A model generated the notes under the pieces. It was not told the origin of the DNA. It was given only the letters and a program-made list of their open reading frames with translations, and did not search any database. Shown here piece by piece: positions 27,745 through 35,680 of a stretch of DNA of 64,000 nucleotides (within the stretch, counting starts at the first letter, position 1; each line of letters begins with the position of its first letter). This DNA comes from Streptomyces violascens (GTDB taxonomy: Bacteria > Actinomycetota > Actinomycetes > Streptomycetales > Streptomycetaceae): the NCBI RefSeq assembly GCF_014649955.1, contig NZ_BMUA01000001.1:620001-684000 (forward strand), given 5' to 3'. A program made the translations under genes and the position numbers.

Positions 27745-29037
27745 TCAGTGGGCCGGGGCCTCGGCGGGGAGTGCTCCGCGCAGGGCCGCGAAGGCGTCTT
27801 CGGCCGCGGCGTCGTCGAGGACCGAGCGGTCCCACACCATGCGGAGGTGGAGTTCGGGTCCCTGGGTGGCGGAGACGGCGAAGGGGGCGCGGACCTGCCG
27901 GCCGCCGATGTGGACCTCGCGGCCCGCCGTCCCGCCGAGCCTCAGCGGGGTCCGGTTGCGGGCGTCGTCCACGGTGAGCAGGCCGTCGAGCCGGCCGGAC
28001 CAGGCGGATCCGCCCGCCCGGGCGGCCCGTACGACCTCGTCGAAGGGGGTGTCGGCGCGGTCGAGGTCGTCCCACCAGTCGGTGGCGGTCACCTCCGGCG
28101 CCGGGGCGCTGCCGGTGTCGGCCGGGAAGACCACGGTGTTCAGGAAGCAGCCGAGGACGGGCTCGGCGCCGGCCGGGCGGCCGCCCCACGGGTAGCCGAT
28201 GGGCGCCACGGGCCCCGTCCCGAACAGGGCTCCTGCTGCCGCGCGGCAGGCGTCGAGCAGCGCCGGGAAGGGGACGCCTCCGGCGGGCGAGGGGAGCCTC
28301 ACCTCGACGGCGCCGGTGGGCAGTCCGGCGGATATGGACCGCGAGCCGGGCAGCGGGGCCTGCTCGCGGGCCGTACGCAGCCGCTCTCCCCAGTACGTGA
28401 GCGCGCGGGGCGAGGCGGCGCGGTCCTCGGCTTCGAGCTGGCGCAGGACGGCGTCGCGGTAGGCGGCGAGTTCGGCGGCCGCCTCGGCGGGCGACAGGTC
28501 GTCGGGGCCGAGGCGGTCGCGGTAGGCGTCGCCGAGTTCCTCGACGATGCGGGCGAGCGACTGGCCGTCGCAGGCGGTGTGGTCCAGGACGACGGCGAGG
28601 AGCTCCTCCTCGGCGTGCGGGCCGCTGTGGGCGAGGAACAGCCGCAGCGGCGGGCCGTCGGCGGGCCAGCCGGCCAGGGTCCGGCGCAGCGCGTCCTCAG
28701 CGTCCTCGCCGGGTGCGCGGGCGACGTGGTCCAGGGGTACGTCCGCCGGTTCGGGCCGCAGGGCGGGTGTGCCGCGTACGACGCACGGCCGGGAGCGCAG
28801 TACGGGGTGGCGGGCGGCCAGATGGTTCGCGGCGGCGCGCAGCCGTGCCGCGTCGACGGTGCCGCGCGGGAAGGCGAAGAACATCGGGACGATGTCGGCG
28901 CGGCCGGCGGGGTCCAGGGAACGCACGAGCAGGAAGCGCCGCTGGGCCCCGGTGACGGGCAGCAGTCCGGCCGCCGGGTCACCTGCGCCGAGGCGCTGGT
29001 AGCGGGCCAGATACTGGCCCGTGATGCTGGGGAGCAC
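27745..29037 (-). CDS. Stand-alone condensation-domain protein
   Basis: The 430-residue protein has the size and motifs of a single NRPS condensation domain: an N-terminal PVTGAQRRFLL C1-like motif, DHTACDGQS at the HHxxxDG position and a later GCFLNTVVFPAD. The second, catalytic His and the Asp-Gly are kept; the first His is Asp. With no carrier or adenylation partner in the chain, it could supply the condensation step missing from the two A-PCP proteins, or act in acylation or release. It follows the exporter by 87 bp and precedes the C-A-PCP gene by 167 bp. GTG start with AGAGGA. Confidence 0.85.
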   Translation of the reverse strand: MLPSITGQYLARYQRLGAGDPAAGLLPVTGAQRRFLLVRSLDPAGRADIVPMFFAFPRGTVDAARLRAAANHLAARHPVLRSRPCVVRGTPALRPEPADVPLDHVARAPGEDAEDALRRTLAGWPADGPPLRLFLAHSGPHAEEELLAVVLDHTACDGQSLARIVEELGDAYRDRLGPDDLSPAEAAAELAAYRDAVLRQLEAEDRAASPRALTYWGERLRTAREQAPLPGSRSISAGLPTGAVEVRLPSPAGGVPFPALLDACRAAAGALFGTGPVAPIGYPWGGRPAGAEPVLGCFLNTVVFPADTGSAPAPEVTATDWWDDLDRADTPFDEVVRAARAGGSAWSGRLDGLLTVDDARNRTPLRLGGTAGREVHIGGRQVRAPFAVSATQGPELHLRMVWDRSVLDDAAAEDAFAALRGALPAEAPAH

Positions 29038-29124
29038 GTGGTCCTCTCTCGGGGTTGGGAACTCTCGGTGCGGGGGTGGCGGGCTTGAACTGGCTTGCAG
29101 CCAAGGGGAGTTGCCCGGTGGCGG

Positions 29125-30444
29125 TCAGGCGACGGGGACACTCTCGTCGTGGCCCGGCGTCGAGTCCTGCCGGTCGTCGTCCTCGGTCTCGGGGTGCGCG
29201 GTCTCGGGGAGGTCGCGCATCCCGCGCAGCGGGGAGAGCAGGAGCGGCAGCGGCACGGCGAGGAAGCCGATCGCGCAGATCCACAGCGCGGTGCGTGCGC
29301 CGGAGGCATCCGCGACGGCGCCGCCGACGAGCGCGCCGAGCGGCAGGGTGCCCCACATCATGAAGCGGAGGGTGGCGTTCATGCGCCCCAACAGGCGTGG
29401 GGGGCACAGGGTTTGACGGAAGCTCACCTGGGCGACGTTGTAGACCACGGCGCCGAAGAAGACCACGCCGGAGGCGACCGCGAAGAGCGCGGCGGCCAGG
29501 CCCTTGCCGGACAGCGGCCACAGCAGCGCGAAAGGGCCGGTCGCGAGGGCGGAGAGCCAGATGATGCGGGCCTGGCCGAAGCGTCCGGCAAGGCGGCCCG
29601 CGCAGAGCGCTCCGGCGAGTCCGCCCACGGCCGATGCCGAGAGCATCACGCCGATCGCGGCCGGAGGCAGGTCGAGGACCCGGACCAGGAAGATGGTCTG
29701 GGTGGCCATGAGCATCGCGGTGAAGAAGTTGCCGAGCGCCGTGGTGCCCGCGATGACACGCAGCAGCGGGTGGCCGAGCACGAAGCGCAGGCCTTCCGCG
29801 ACGTCCTTGCGCAGGGAGGCGCCGGGTACGGGTTCGGGCCCCGGCTCGGGGCGGCGGATGGCCAGCAGGAACAGGGCGGAGACGGCGTAGCCGATGGCGT
29901 CGGCCACGATCGCGAGGTGTGCCCCCACCAGTTGGACGAGCCCGCCGCCGAGCCCGGGCCCGGCCACCTGCGCCGAGGAACGTACCGTCTCCAGGGCCCC
30001 GTTGCCCGCCACCAGGTGCTCCCTGGGCAGGAGTTGGGGCAGATAGCTCTGGTGGGCCACGTCGAAGAAGACGGTCGCCACACCCACGACCAGGGCGACG
30101 GCATACAGCTGGGCCATGGTCAGCACGTCCGCCACCGCGGCGAGCGGGACGCTGGCCATGGCCAGGGAGCGGACCACGTCGGCGCGGATCATCAGCGTCA
30201 GCTTGCGCATCCGGTCGACCCAGGCCCCCGCGGGCAGTCCGATGAGCAGGAACGCGGCGGTCTCGGCGGCGGTGAGCAGTCCCACCTGGAAGGCGGGCGC
30301 CTTGAGTTCGAGCACGGCCACCAGGGGCAGTGCCACCAGGGTGACTTGGGCGCCGACCTGCCCGGCCGCGGCTCCGGCGAGCAGAAATCGGAAATCGCGC
30401 ATACGGAGCAGGCCACTGGGAGCGGCCTGGGGCGAAGGGGACAT
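29125..30444 (-). CDS. MFS transporter, probable peptide exporter of the NRPS operon
   Basis: The 439-residue protein is a 12-helix major facilitator of the enterobactin-exporter-like class, with the loop motif GLPAGAWVDRMRK after the second helix and GRLAGRFGQAR in the matching position of the second half. It is the first gene of the NRPS operon, so export of and self-protection from the peptide product is its likely role. I chose ATG 30444 (AAGGT upstream); the longer in-frame start at 30516 would add residues encoded by AT-richer DNA that looks like promoter. Confidence 0.88.
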   Translation of the reverse strand: MSPSPQAAPSGLLRMRDFRFLLAGAAAGQVGAQVTLVALPLVAVLELKAPAFQVGLLTAAETAAFLLIGLPAGAWVDRMRKLTLMIRADVVRSLAMASVPLAAVADVLTMAQLYAVALVVGVATVFFDVAHQSYLPQLLPREHLVAGNGALETVRSSAQVAGPGLGGGLVQLVGAHLAIVADAIGYAVSALFLLAIRRPEPGPEPVPGASLRKDVAEGLRFVLGHPLLRVIAGTTALGNFFTAMLMATQTIFLVRVLDLPPAAIGVMLSASAVGGLAGALCAGRLAGRFGQARIIWLSALATGPFALLWPLSGKGLAAALFAVASGVVFFGAVVYNVAQVSFRQTLCPPRLLGRMNATLRFMMWGTLPLGALVGGAVADASGARTALWICAIGFLAVPLPLLLSPLRGMRDLPETAHPETEDDDRQDSTPGHDESVPVA

Positions 30445-30753
30445 GCACGAGACCTTCACCGCAGGCCGATCAGGAGTCAAAACAAACAGGACACTTTCGG
30501 TCGTTTCTTGTGCCATCCTGACAGTCGATCAAGAAAATCAACGGCCAGATCAGGGCAACGGCCGGATGAATTACAGATGTTGGGCCCTGTCGGCAGAGGT
30601 CTTCAACCGCCCTTGGACGAGGGATTTGAAGGGACAGTGCACCCCCGCACCCTATGAATGCGGGTATGTCCGAAACTCACCGCCCGCACACTTGTGGAGG
30701 CAACCAGAAGCGATTTCAGACGTCGGGGGTGCCGGAACGGCGTGGACGCTCCG
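30445..30753. promoter_or_regulatory. Upstream region of the NRPS operon
   Basis: The 309-bp gap should hold the promoter of the exporter/NRPS operon on the minus strand. Positions 30470-30560 are clearly more AT-rich than the surroundings. I found no confident -35/-10 pair, no iron-box-like palindrome and no pathway regulator gene next to it. Nothing else is recognisable. Confidence 0.4.
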
Positions 30754-31185
30754 TCAGTCCTTGGCGGGGCGAAGGTCGATGCTGTGCCAGTCGGTGGCGA
30801 GGATGACGGGCAGCGGAAGGCCGCTGCGGGTGTTCAGCTGCACCAGGGTGGCCTCGATGTCGGCCGGTCCGGGCTTCACCGGCGTCCCGTGCGGCTTCTC
30901 GTGGTTGACCCAGGTGTGTTCGGCGCCGTCGCACCGCGCGGCCGTGCCGCCGATGCCGTGCTGTACGCCGCCGCTCCGCACCGAACTCGCCACGAAGATC
31001 GGGCCGGGTCCCGGGGCGGAGCACCGGTAGGTGCCCGAGAGGATGACGGTGCCGTCGCTGGAGACCGTCCCGGTCGGGTCGGCGGAGACGGTGCCCGAGG
31101 TGGCGGCCCCGGCCGGGCCGGAGGCGGCGCACAGAAGGACTCCGGCGGCGACAGCGGCCCCGGCGGCAACAAGACTTACGCGCAT
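30754..31185 (-). CDS. Secreted DUF6299-like protein
   Basis: The 143-residue protein has a signal peptide with cleavage near GPAGAAT (about residue 27). The mature part resembles the actinomycete DUF6299 family: VSADPTGTVSSDGTVILSGTYRC, GIGGTAARCDGAEHTWVN and EATLVQL. Two cysteines in the mature part may form a disulfide. The function is unknown. ATG 31185 has GGAGA eight bases upstream and gives a proper signal peptide; an in-frame ATG at 31236 does not. Family naming is from memory. Confidence 0.8.
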   Translation of the reverse strand: MRVSLVAAGAAVAAGVLLCAASGPAGAATSGTVSADPTGTVSSDGTVILSGTYRCSAPGPGPIFVASSVRSGGVQHGIGGTAARCDGAEHTWVNHEKPHGTPVKPGPADIEATLVQLNTRSGLPLPVILATDWHSIDLRPAKD

Positions 31186-31514
31186 CGGCAGATCTCCTAC
31201 GTCGGTATGTACGTTCGCGAGGTGTGCGACGTTCATGTGTGGTGCCCGCGCCCCAAGGAATACCGCCCGGGCGCCCGGGCGCCGGGGATTCCCCCCGGTC
31301 GGTGGCGTGTCAGGCCGGGCAGGGCGGCTGTGACCCGAGTGGCGGCACAGCTGCCGTGGCGGCCGCTGGGGCCGGGGGTGCCCGGCCCTGACGGGTGTGA
31401 CCGAAAGAGGGCCCCCTCACCGGCACCCGGGGACGGCACCGGCCGTGCATGCTGGTGCCCCCGGCCGTTTTCCGTGCCGCCCGACGGGCGCCCGGACAGG
31501 ATGGGAGCGTCATT
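31186..31514. promoter_or_regulatory. Divergent intergenic region with 16-bp GC palindrome
   Basis: About 330 bp separate the divergent DUF6299 and ligase genes. GCCCGGGCGCCCGGGC (31265-31280) is a perfect 16-bp palindrome, which may be only a GC-rich accident or a hairpin. No gene or clear promoter consensus was found. Confidence 0.3.
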
Positions 31515-32648
31515 TTGCGCACCGTAGGCGTGGAAGAGGAACTGCTCCTGGTCGACCCGGGCACCGGGCAGCCGTGTGCCCTGTCCTCGGAGGTGCTGGC
31601 CCGTCTTGCCAAGTGCGCCGCCGACGGAGGCGGCCCCGCCAAGGGCACGTTCGAGCGTGAACTGCAGGGTCAGCAGCTGGAGTTCGGCACCCGGCCGCAG
31701 ACGGACATGGAGGAACTCGGCGCGGAGATCGTGCACTGGCGCCACGAGGCGGCCCGGCACGCGGCCGAAGCCGGAGCGGCGGTCGCCGCCCTCGCGACGT
31801 CGCCCCTGCCCGTCCGGCCCGCCGTCAACGCGGGCCGCCGCTACCAGTGGATGGAGGAACAGTTCGGTCTGACGACCCAGGAACAGCTCACCTGCGGATG
31901 CCACGTGCATGTGTCGGTCGCATCGGACGACGAGGGCGTCGCCGTCGTGGACCGGATCCAGCCGTGGCTGCCCGTGCTGACCGCACTGAGCGGGAACTCT
32001 CCGTACTGGCACGGCAACGACACCCTCTACAGCAGTTACCGCAGCAGGGTGTGGGGCCGGTGGCCCATGTCCGGGCCGACGGGTGTCTTCGGCTCGGCCG
32101 AGCGCTACCACGCCCAGGTCGACGACATGGTGACGAGCGGTGTGGTGCACGACCGGGGCATGATCTATTTCGACGCCCGGCTCTCCCACCGCTACCCCAC
32201 GGTGGAGATCCGGGTGGCGGATGTGTGTCTGGAGGCCACCACCGCGCTGCTCGTGGCGGGTCTGGCCCGCGCACTGGTCGAGACCGCTGCCCGGGACTGG
32301 CGCAGGGGGCGGCCACCACTGGGACACGGGGTGCAACTGCTGCGGCTCGCCGCGTGGCGGGCCGCGCGCTCCGGGCTCGACGACGACCTGCTGCACCCGG
32401 TGACCATGCGGCCGGCCCCCGCACCCGTCGTCGCACGGGCCCTGTTCGACCACGTACGGGAGGCGCTCGAAGACAGCGGGGACTTCGCATGGGCCCACAA
32501 GGCGACCGCGGAACTGCTTGTCCGCGGCAACGGCGCCCGCGTTCAGCGCGAGTTGCTCGCCCGCACCGGAAACCTCAGTCATGTGGTCGCGGCATGTGTG
32601 CGGCGCACCCTGGGCGAGCGCGAACTCCGATACACGACACCGGAGTAG
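31515..32648 (+). CDS. YbdK-type carboxylate-amine ligase (GCS2 family)
   Basis: The 377-residue protein matches glutamate-cysteine ligase family 2: TVGVEEELLLVD at the N-terminus, ELQGQQLEFGT, the CGCHVHV metal/ATP motif, the middle RSRVWGRWPMSGP and EIRVADVC. Relatives join glutamate to cysteine or another amine with ATP; the actual amine acceptor here is unknown, and mycothiol-containing actinomycetes make little use of glutathione. The best start is TTG 31515, preceded by GGGAG at 7 bases; an in-frame ATG at 31449 has no ribosome site. Confidence 0.88.
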   Translation: MRTVGVEEELLLVDPGTGQPCALSSEVLARLAKCAADGGGPAKGTFERELQGQQLEFGTRPQTDMEELGAEIVHWRHEAARHAAEAGAAVAALATSPLPVRPAVNAGRRYQWMEEQFGLTTQEQLTCGCHVHVSVASDDEGVAVVDRIQPWLPVLTALSGNSPYWHGNDTLYSSYRSRVWGRWPMSGPTGVFGSAERYHAQVDDMVTSGVVHDRGMIYFDARLSHRYPTVEIRVADVCLEATTALLVAGLARALVETAARDWRRGRPPLGHGVQLLRLAAWRAARSGLDDDLLHPVTMRPAPAPVVARALFDHVREALEDSGDFAWAHKATAELLVRGNGARVQRELLARTGNLSHVVAACVRRTLGERELRYTTPE

Positions 32649-32878
32649 CACCCCGTCATGTGGTCCGGTTCGAAGGCCGCTCTCTTCAACCCGCCGGGGC
32701 GGGAGCGGCCTCCATCCTCAGGGTGGGACATCACTCGGTGTGCCCCGCGAGGCCGTTGCCCACGGGATTCATTCACCCTGAGCGGTCTCATCTACTGTCA
32801 AGTGGGTGCCCCTGCACAGAGGAGGCGCGTAACATCCGGCAGCAATCACGTACGCACACGCCCCCGGAGGAACGACTC

Positions 32879-33499
32879 GTGCCGGACAGCACCATGCTCC
32901 AGTCCCAGTACGCTGCCCAGATCCAGAGCGATCTCGACAGCAACGTCGCCGAACGCGAACACATCGCCGGCCAGATCAGTGCGCTCCAGGAGCAGTTGAG
33001 CATCCTGGAGAGCAACCACGCCCTGCTCGCCTCCATGCAGCAGGCGATCGGCACCCCCGCCGTGCCCGCCGCGGGCAAGGCTCCCAAGAAGGCCGAGGCA
33101 TCCGCCCCGCGCATCCCTCAGGCGCGTTCGGGATCCAAGTCCGCAGGTCGCGCGGCCAAGAAGCAGGCGCGGCCCGCCCCCAAGGCCAAGGCGTCGGGTG
33201 CTGCTCCCACGCTGCGGGAGCTCGTCGCGGCCCACCTCGCCACGAGCGGTGAGCCGCGCTCGGCCGCCGAGATCACGGCCGGTCTCACCGACGCCCACCC
33301 GGGCCGCAACATCGCCGGCACCGTGGTGCGCAACACCCTCGAAAACCTCGTGGCCAAGGGTCAGGCGCAGCGCACCCGGCAGAACCGGTCCGTCTTCTAC
33401 ACGGCTCCCGAGGGCGGCGACACCAGCGCGTCCGCGCAGCCCGCGGACAGCGACGTCAAGAAGGGGGAGGACGCCGTCACCCCCGTGACCACCGACTGA
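32879..33499 (+). CDS. Coiled-coil, basic-linker, winged-helix-like protein
   Basis: The 206-residue protein has three parts: an N-terminal heptad-rich helix (about residues 5-55, EREHIAGQISALQEQLSILE), a Lys/Ala/Pro-rich basic linker (about 65-105), and a helical C-terminal domain (about 108-180, LRELVAAHLA, SAAEITAGL, VRNTLENLVAKGQAQRTRQNRSVFYT) that reads like a winged-helix domain. The acidic tail is disordered. This suggests an oligomeric DNA-binding protein, either a regulator or nucleoid-associated. GTG start with GGAGG at 8 bases. It is an unnamed family to me. Confidence 0.75.
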   Translation: MPDSTMLQSQYAAQIQSDLDSNVAEREHIAGQISALQEQLSILESNHALLASMQQAIGTPAVPAAGKAPKKAEASAPRIPQARSGSKSAGRAAKKQARPAPKAKASGAAPTLRELVAAHLATSGEPRSAAEITAGLTDAHPGRNIAGTVVRNTLENLVAKGQAQRTRQNRSVFYTAPEGGDTSASAQPADSDVKKGEDAVTPVTTD

Positions 33500-33509
33500 C
33501 GGGCGCACG

Positions 33510-33528
33510 GTGCCGGCTCGTCCGGCAC
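33510..33528. terminator. Hairpin between convergent genes
   Basis: GTGCCGG (33510-33516), loop ctcgt, CCGGCAC (33522-33528), between the winged-helix-like gene and the RNase HI gene. Confidence 0.55.
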
Positions 33529-33572
33529 ACGTACGGCCACCTACCGGACAGGTGACATGGCAGCCCCGTGCC

Positions 33573-34286
33573 TCACACCACTGGGCTGCAGTCCGGGTGT
33601 CCCCAGCCCTGCTCGCGCTTCATGATGGGAGCACCCGCGGCATAGGGCTGCCCGCACGGGCAGCGTCCGGGGAACTTCGCCTTGATGGTCCGCGGCTTGC
33701 CCGCACCGGCTCCCGAGGCGGACGACTTGGCCGCGGCGGGTGCCTTCCGCGCGGTGGCGGTCCTGGCCCGCGTCGTACTGGCGCGAGCCGGTGCGGGCAC
33801 CGGCATCTCCTGGTCGCCGTGGGCCGTGCCGGCGGCGCGCTGGGTGGTGGCCGCGTCGCTGGCGGCCTGGTCGGCGATGGCGTTCAGCGGGTCTCCGCCC
33901 ACCTGGTGTGCGGGCACATAGACGAACTCCACGTCCCGTTCGGCCAGCAACCCGTCGATGCGCTCGACGAGTTCACGGTTGGCGACCGGCTTGCCCGCCG
34001 CGGTCTTCCACCCGTTGCGCTTCCAGCCCGGCAGCCACTGGGTGACCGCCTTCATGGCGTACTGGGAGTCCATGCGCACCTGCAGGGGGGTGCCGGGGTC
34101 GACTGCTTCGAGGAGTCGCTCCAGGGCGGTGAGCTCGCCGACATTGTTGGTGGCGGTGCCGAGCGGACCCGCGCCCCAACGCTCCGGCCGCCCCTCGGCA
34201 TCCGCGATCACCCAGGCCCATCCGGCAGGGCCGGGATTGCCCTTCGACGCCCCGTCACAAGCGGCAACAACAACACGATCAGACAT
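33573..34286 (-). CDS. rnhA: Ribonuclease HI with C-terminal Cys-containing tail
   Basis: RNase HI cuts the RNA strand of RNA-DNA hybrids. The catalytic residues are seen as Asp11 ([10 protein letters not shown]), Glu51 (NNVGEL), Asp73 (RMDSQYA) and Asp139, with His127 in the VPAHQVGGD loop. At 237 residues it is much longer than the usual 150: a basic Ala/Thr linker (about 160-200) leads to GRCPCGQPY and GWGHPDC, a tail that could bind a metal or nucleic acid. ATG 34286 gives a normal N-terminus; an in-frame upstream start at 34370 is rejected. Confidence 0.92.
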   Translation of the reverse strand: MSDRVVVAACDGASKGNPGPAGWAWVIADAEGRPERWGAGPLGTATNNVGELTALERLLEAVDPGTPLQVRMDSQYAMKAVTQWLPGWKRNGWKTAAGKPVANRELVERIDGLLAERDVEFVYVPAHQVGGDPLNAIADQAASDAATTQRAAGTAHGDQEMPVPAPARASTTRARTATARKAPAAAKSSASGAGAGKPRTIKAKFPGRCPCGQPYAAGAPIMKREQGWGHPDCSPVV

Positions 34287-34373
34287 CGCGCCATCATCCC
34301 ACCGCCCTCCCCCACACCAGAAATCGTCCACACCCAAGACCCTCGACCGGTTCGGGCAGGGTTCGGACACCGC

Positions 34374-34898
34374 TCAGGGCCCGGCGGTGAGGTGCGGGTC
34401 CGGCAACGGGACCGGGGCGCCGTCGTCGGCCGATGCGCCCAGGAACACGGCCGCGCCGAAGCCGATCGCGGCGAAGAACAGCCCCACACAGGTGAAGACC
34501 ACCATGGCCCCGCCGAAGAGGCACGACACCACTCCGACCCCGGTCGGCGCCTCGTCCACGACCGCGCGCTCGGGCCGGTGCGGCAGATGGCGCAGCAACA
34601 CCATGTCACCCGTCACATAGGGCTGCCTCGATGTCACCTGCACCCGCACATCACGCCCGTCCCCCGCACGGAACCCGACGATCAGACGGCGCTGGTGATG
34701 CACAGGCCCACCGGAACGGTGGGTGCGCACCACATACGTCTCCAGACAGCGGCCCTGTGCCCTCAGCCCCTCGCGCAGGGTGCGCCTGTGCTCCGACACC
34801 CTGCGGACCACCCCGACCAGCATCGCGATGCCCACCAGGGCGAACAGCAGCCCCACACATCCGAATACCACCCCGAAGGCCCCACCTACAGCGAACAT
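34374..34898 (-). CDS. DUF3592-like two-helix membrane protein
   Basis: The 174-residue protein has a membrane helix at about residues 5-28, a soluble middle with beta character (GRCLETYVVRTHR, HHQRRLIVGFRAGDGRD) and a second helix at about 128-152. This layout matches DUF3592 proteins, whose function is unknown. ATG 34898 has GGGGAG seven bases upstream; the much longer upstream frame crosses the tRNA gene and terminator and is not coding. It lies 87 bp upstream of the RNase HI gene in the same direction. Confidence 0.78.
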   Translation of the reverse strand: MFAVGGAFGVVFGCVGLLFALVGIAMLVGVVRRVSEHRRTLREGLRAQGRCLETYVVRTHRSGGPVHHQRRLIVGFRAGDGRDVRVQVTSRQPYVTGDMVLLRHLPHRPERAVVDEAPTGVGVVSCLFGGAMVVFTCVGLFFAAIGFGAAVFLGASADDGAPVPLPDPHLTAGP

Positions 34899-35007
34899 GC
34901 CCCATCTCCCCACCCGGCGTCGCCGGTGAAGAGGAGTACGGCGGTGCGTCGGTTCCCTTTCGGATGGGTGGGCCGGGCAGACATACCCGCGGGCAGCCAT
35001 GTCACGC

Positions 35008-35046
35008 ACTTCGGCCCCCGGCACGCAGAGTGCCGGGGGCCGAAGT
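35008..35046 (-). terminator. Perfect 17-bp hairpin after tRNA gene
   Basis: ACTTCGGCCCCCGGCAC (35008-35024) pairs perfectly with GTGCCGGGGGCCGAAGT (35030-35046) over loop gcaga. It lies 4 bp from the 3' end of the minus-strand tRNA, so it terminates the tRNA transcript. Confidence 0.85.
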
Positions 35047-35050
35047 TTCG

Positions 35051-35124
35051 TAGCGGGGACAGGATTTGAACCTGCGACCTCTGGGTTATGAGCCCAGCGA
35101 GCTACCGAGCTGCTCCACCCCGCG
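35051..35124 (-). tRNA. tRNA-fMet (CAT), initiator
   Basis: The 74-nt minus-strand gene folds as a tRNA with anticodon CAT in the loop CTCATAA. It is an initiator: the anticodon stem has three consecutive G-C pairs (GGG/CCC), and the first acceptor position is unpaired (C1 opposite U72). The T-arm reads GCAGGTTCAAATCCTGT. CCA is not encoded. Confidence 0.95.
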
Positions 35125-35253
35125 TCGGTGAACACCACCCTACGCCACCTGCGGCGGAGCTCCGACCACTCCGGTCCGCTCACGGCGCCGGGGCCGACGC
35201 CGACGCGGAACGGCCCTCAGAGGTGGTCGGTCCTGGTTCGGGCTGCCGGGGCG

Positions 35254-35439
35254 CTAGACGGTTGCCTCGTCCTTCAGCATCTTCTTTATCTCTTCGCGGA
35301 GTTCTGGAGAGTCCGTGTGGCCGTGCACCGATGCGGCGTGCTCGGCGGCCGCCCGGACGACTTCCTCTTCCGTCCCGGAAATCGTCAGGCTGCAATTCGA
35401 TTCACTCGGGTAGTCCCGACAGTCGGCGACCTTGCGCAT
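35254..35439 (-). CDS. DUF1059 family small protein
   Basis: The 61-residue protein fits DUF1059: it starts MRKVADCRD, has a second Cys in ESNCSLTISG, then the helix EEEVVRAAAEHAASVHGH typical of the family. The two cysteines and His could bind metal, but the function is unknown. AGGAGG precedes the ATG by 6 bases. It stands alone. Confidence 0.88.
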   Translation of the reverse strand: MRKVADCRDYPSESNCSLTISGTEEEVVRAAAEHAASVHGHTDSPELREEIKKMLKDEATV

Positions 35440-35680
35440 GAGATGCCTCCTCGGGGAAGAAATGTCCCGATATCAGGATCGCACCGATTCGCCCGCCCGG
35501 CGCGGCTACTTCGGGTGATCGGCGGTCGCACGGGGTGCACGCAACGGCGCACGGCGATGTGCGCCAAGTGGCCAAGTGACATGGGTGAGCGCGATGATTC
35601 CCGGGCCCGGGGGGAGTCTCCCTTCCGACGGACTTCGAGAACCGGACTCCAGGAGAGCCGGACTTCCAGAAGGTGGGCCC

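Noticed and set aside
17821..30444. Siderophore role for the NRPS operon
   Set aside because: An ornithine-like pocket is suggestive, but there is no ornithine hydroxylase, siderophore uptake gene or iron-box-like operator in view.
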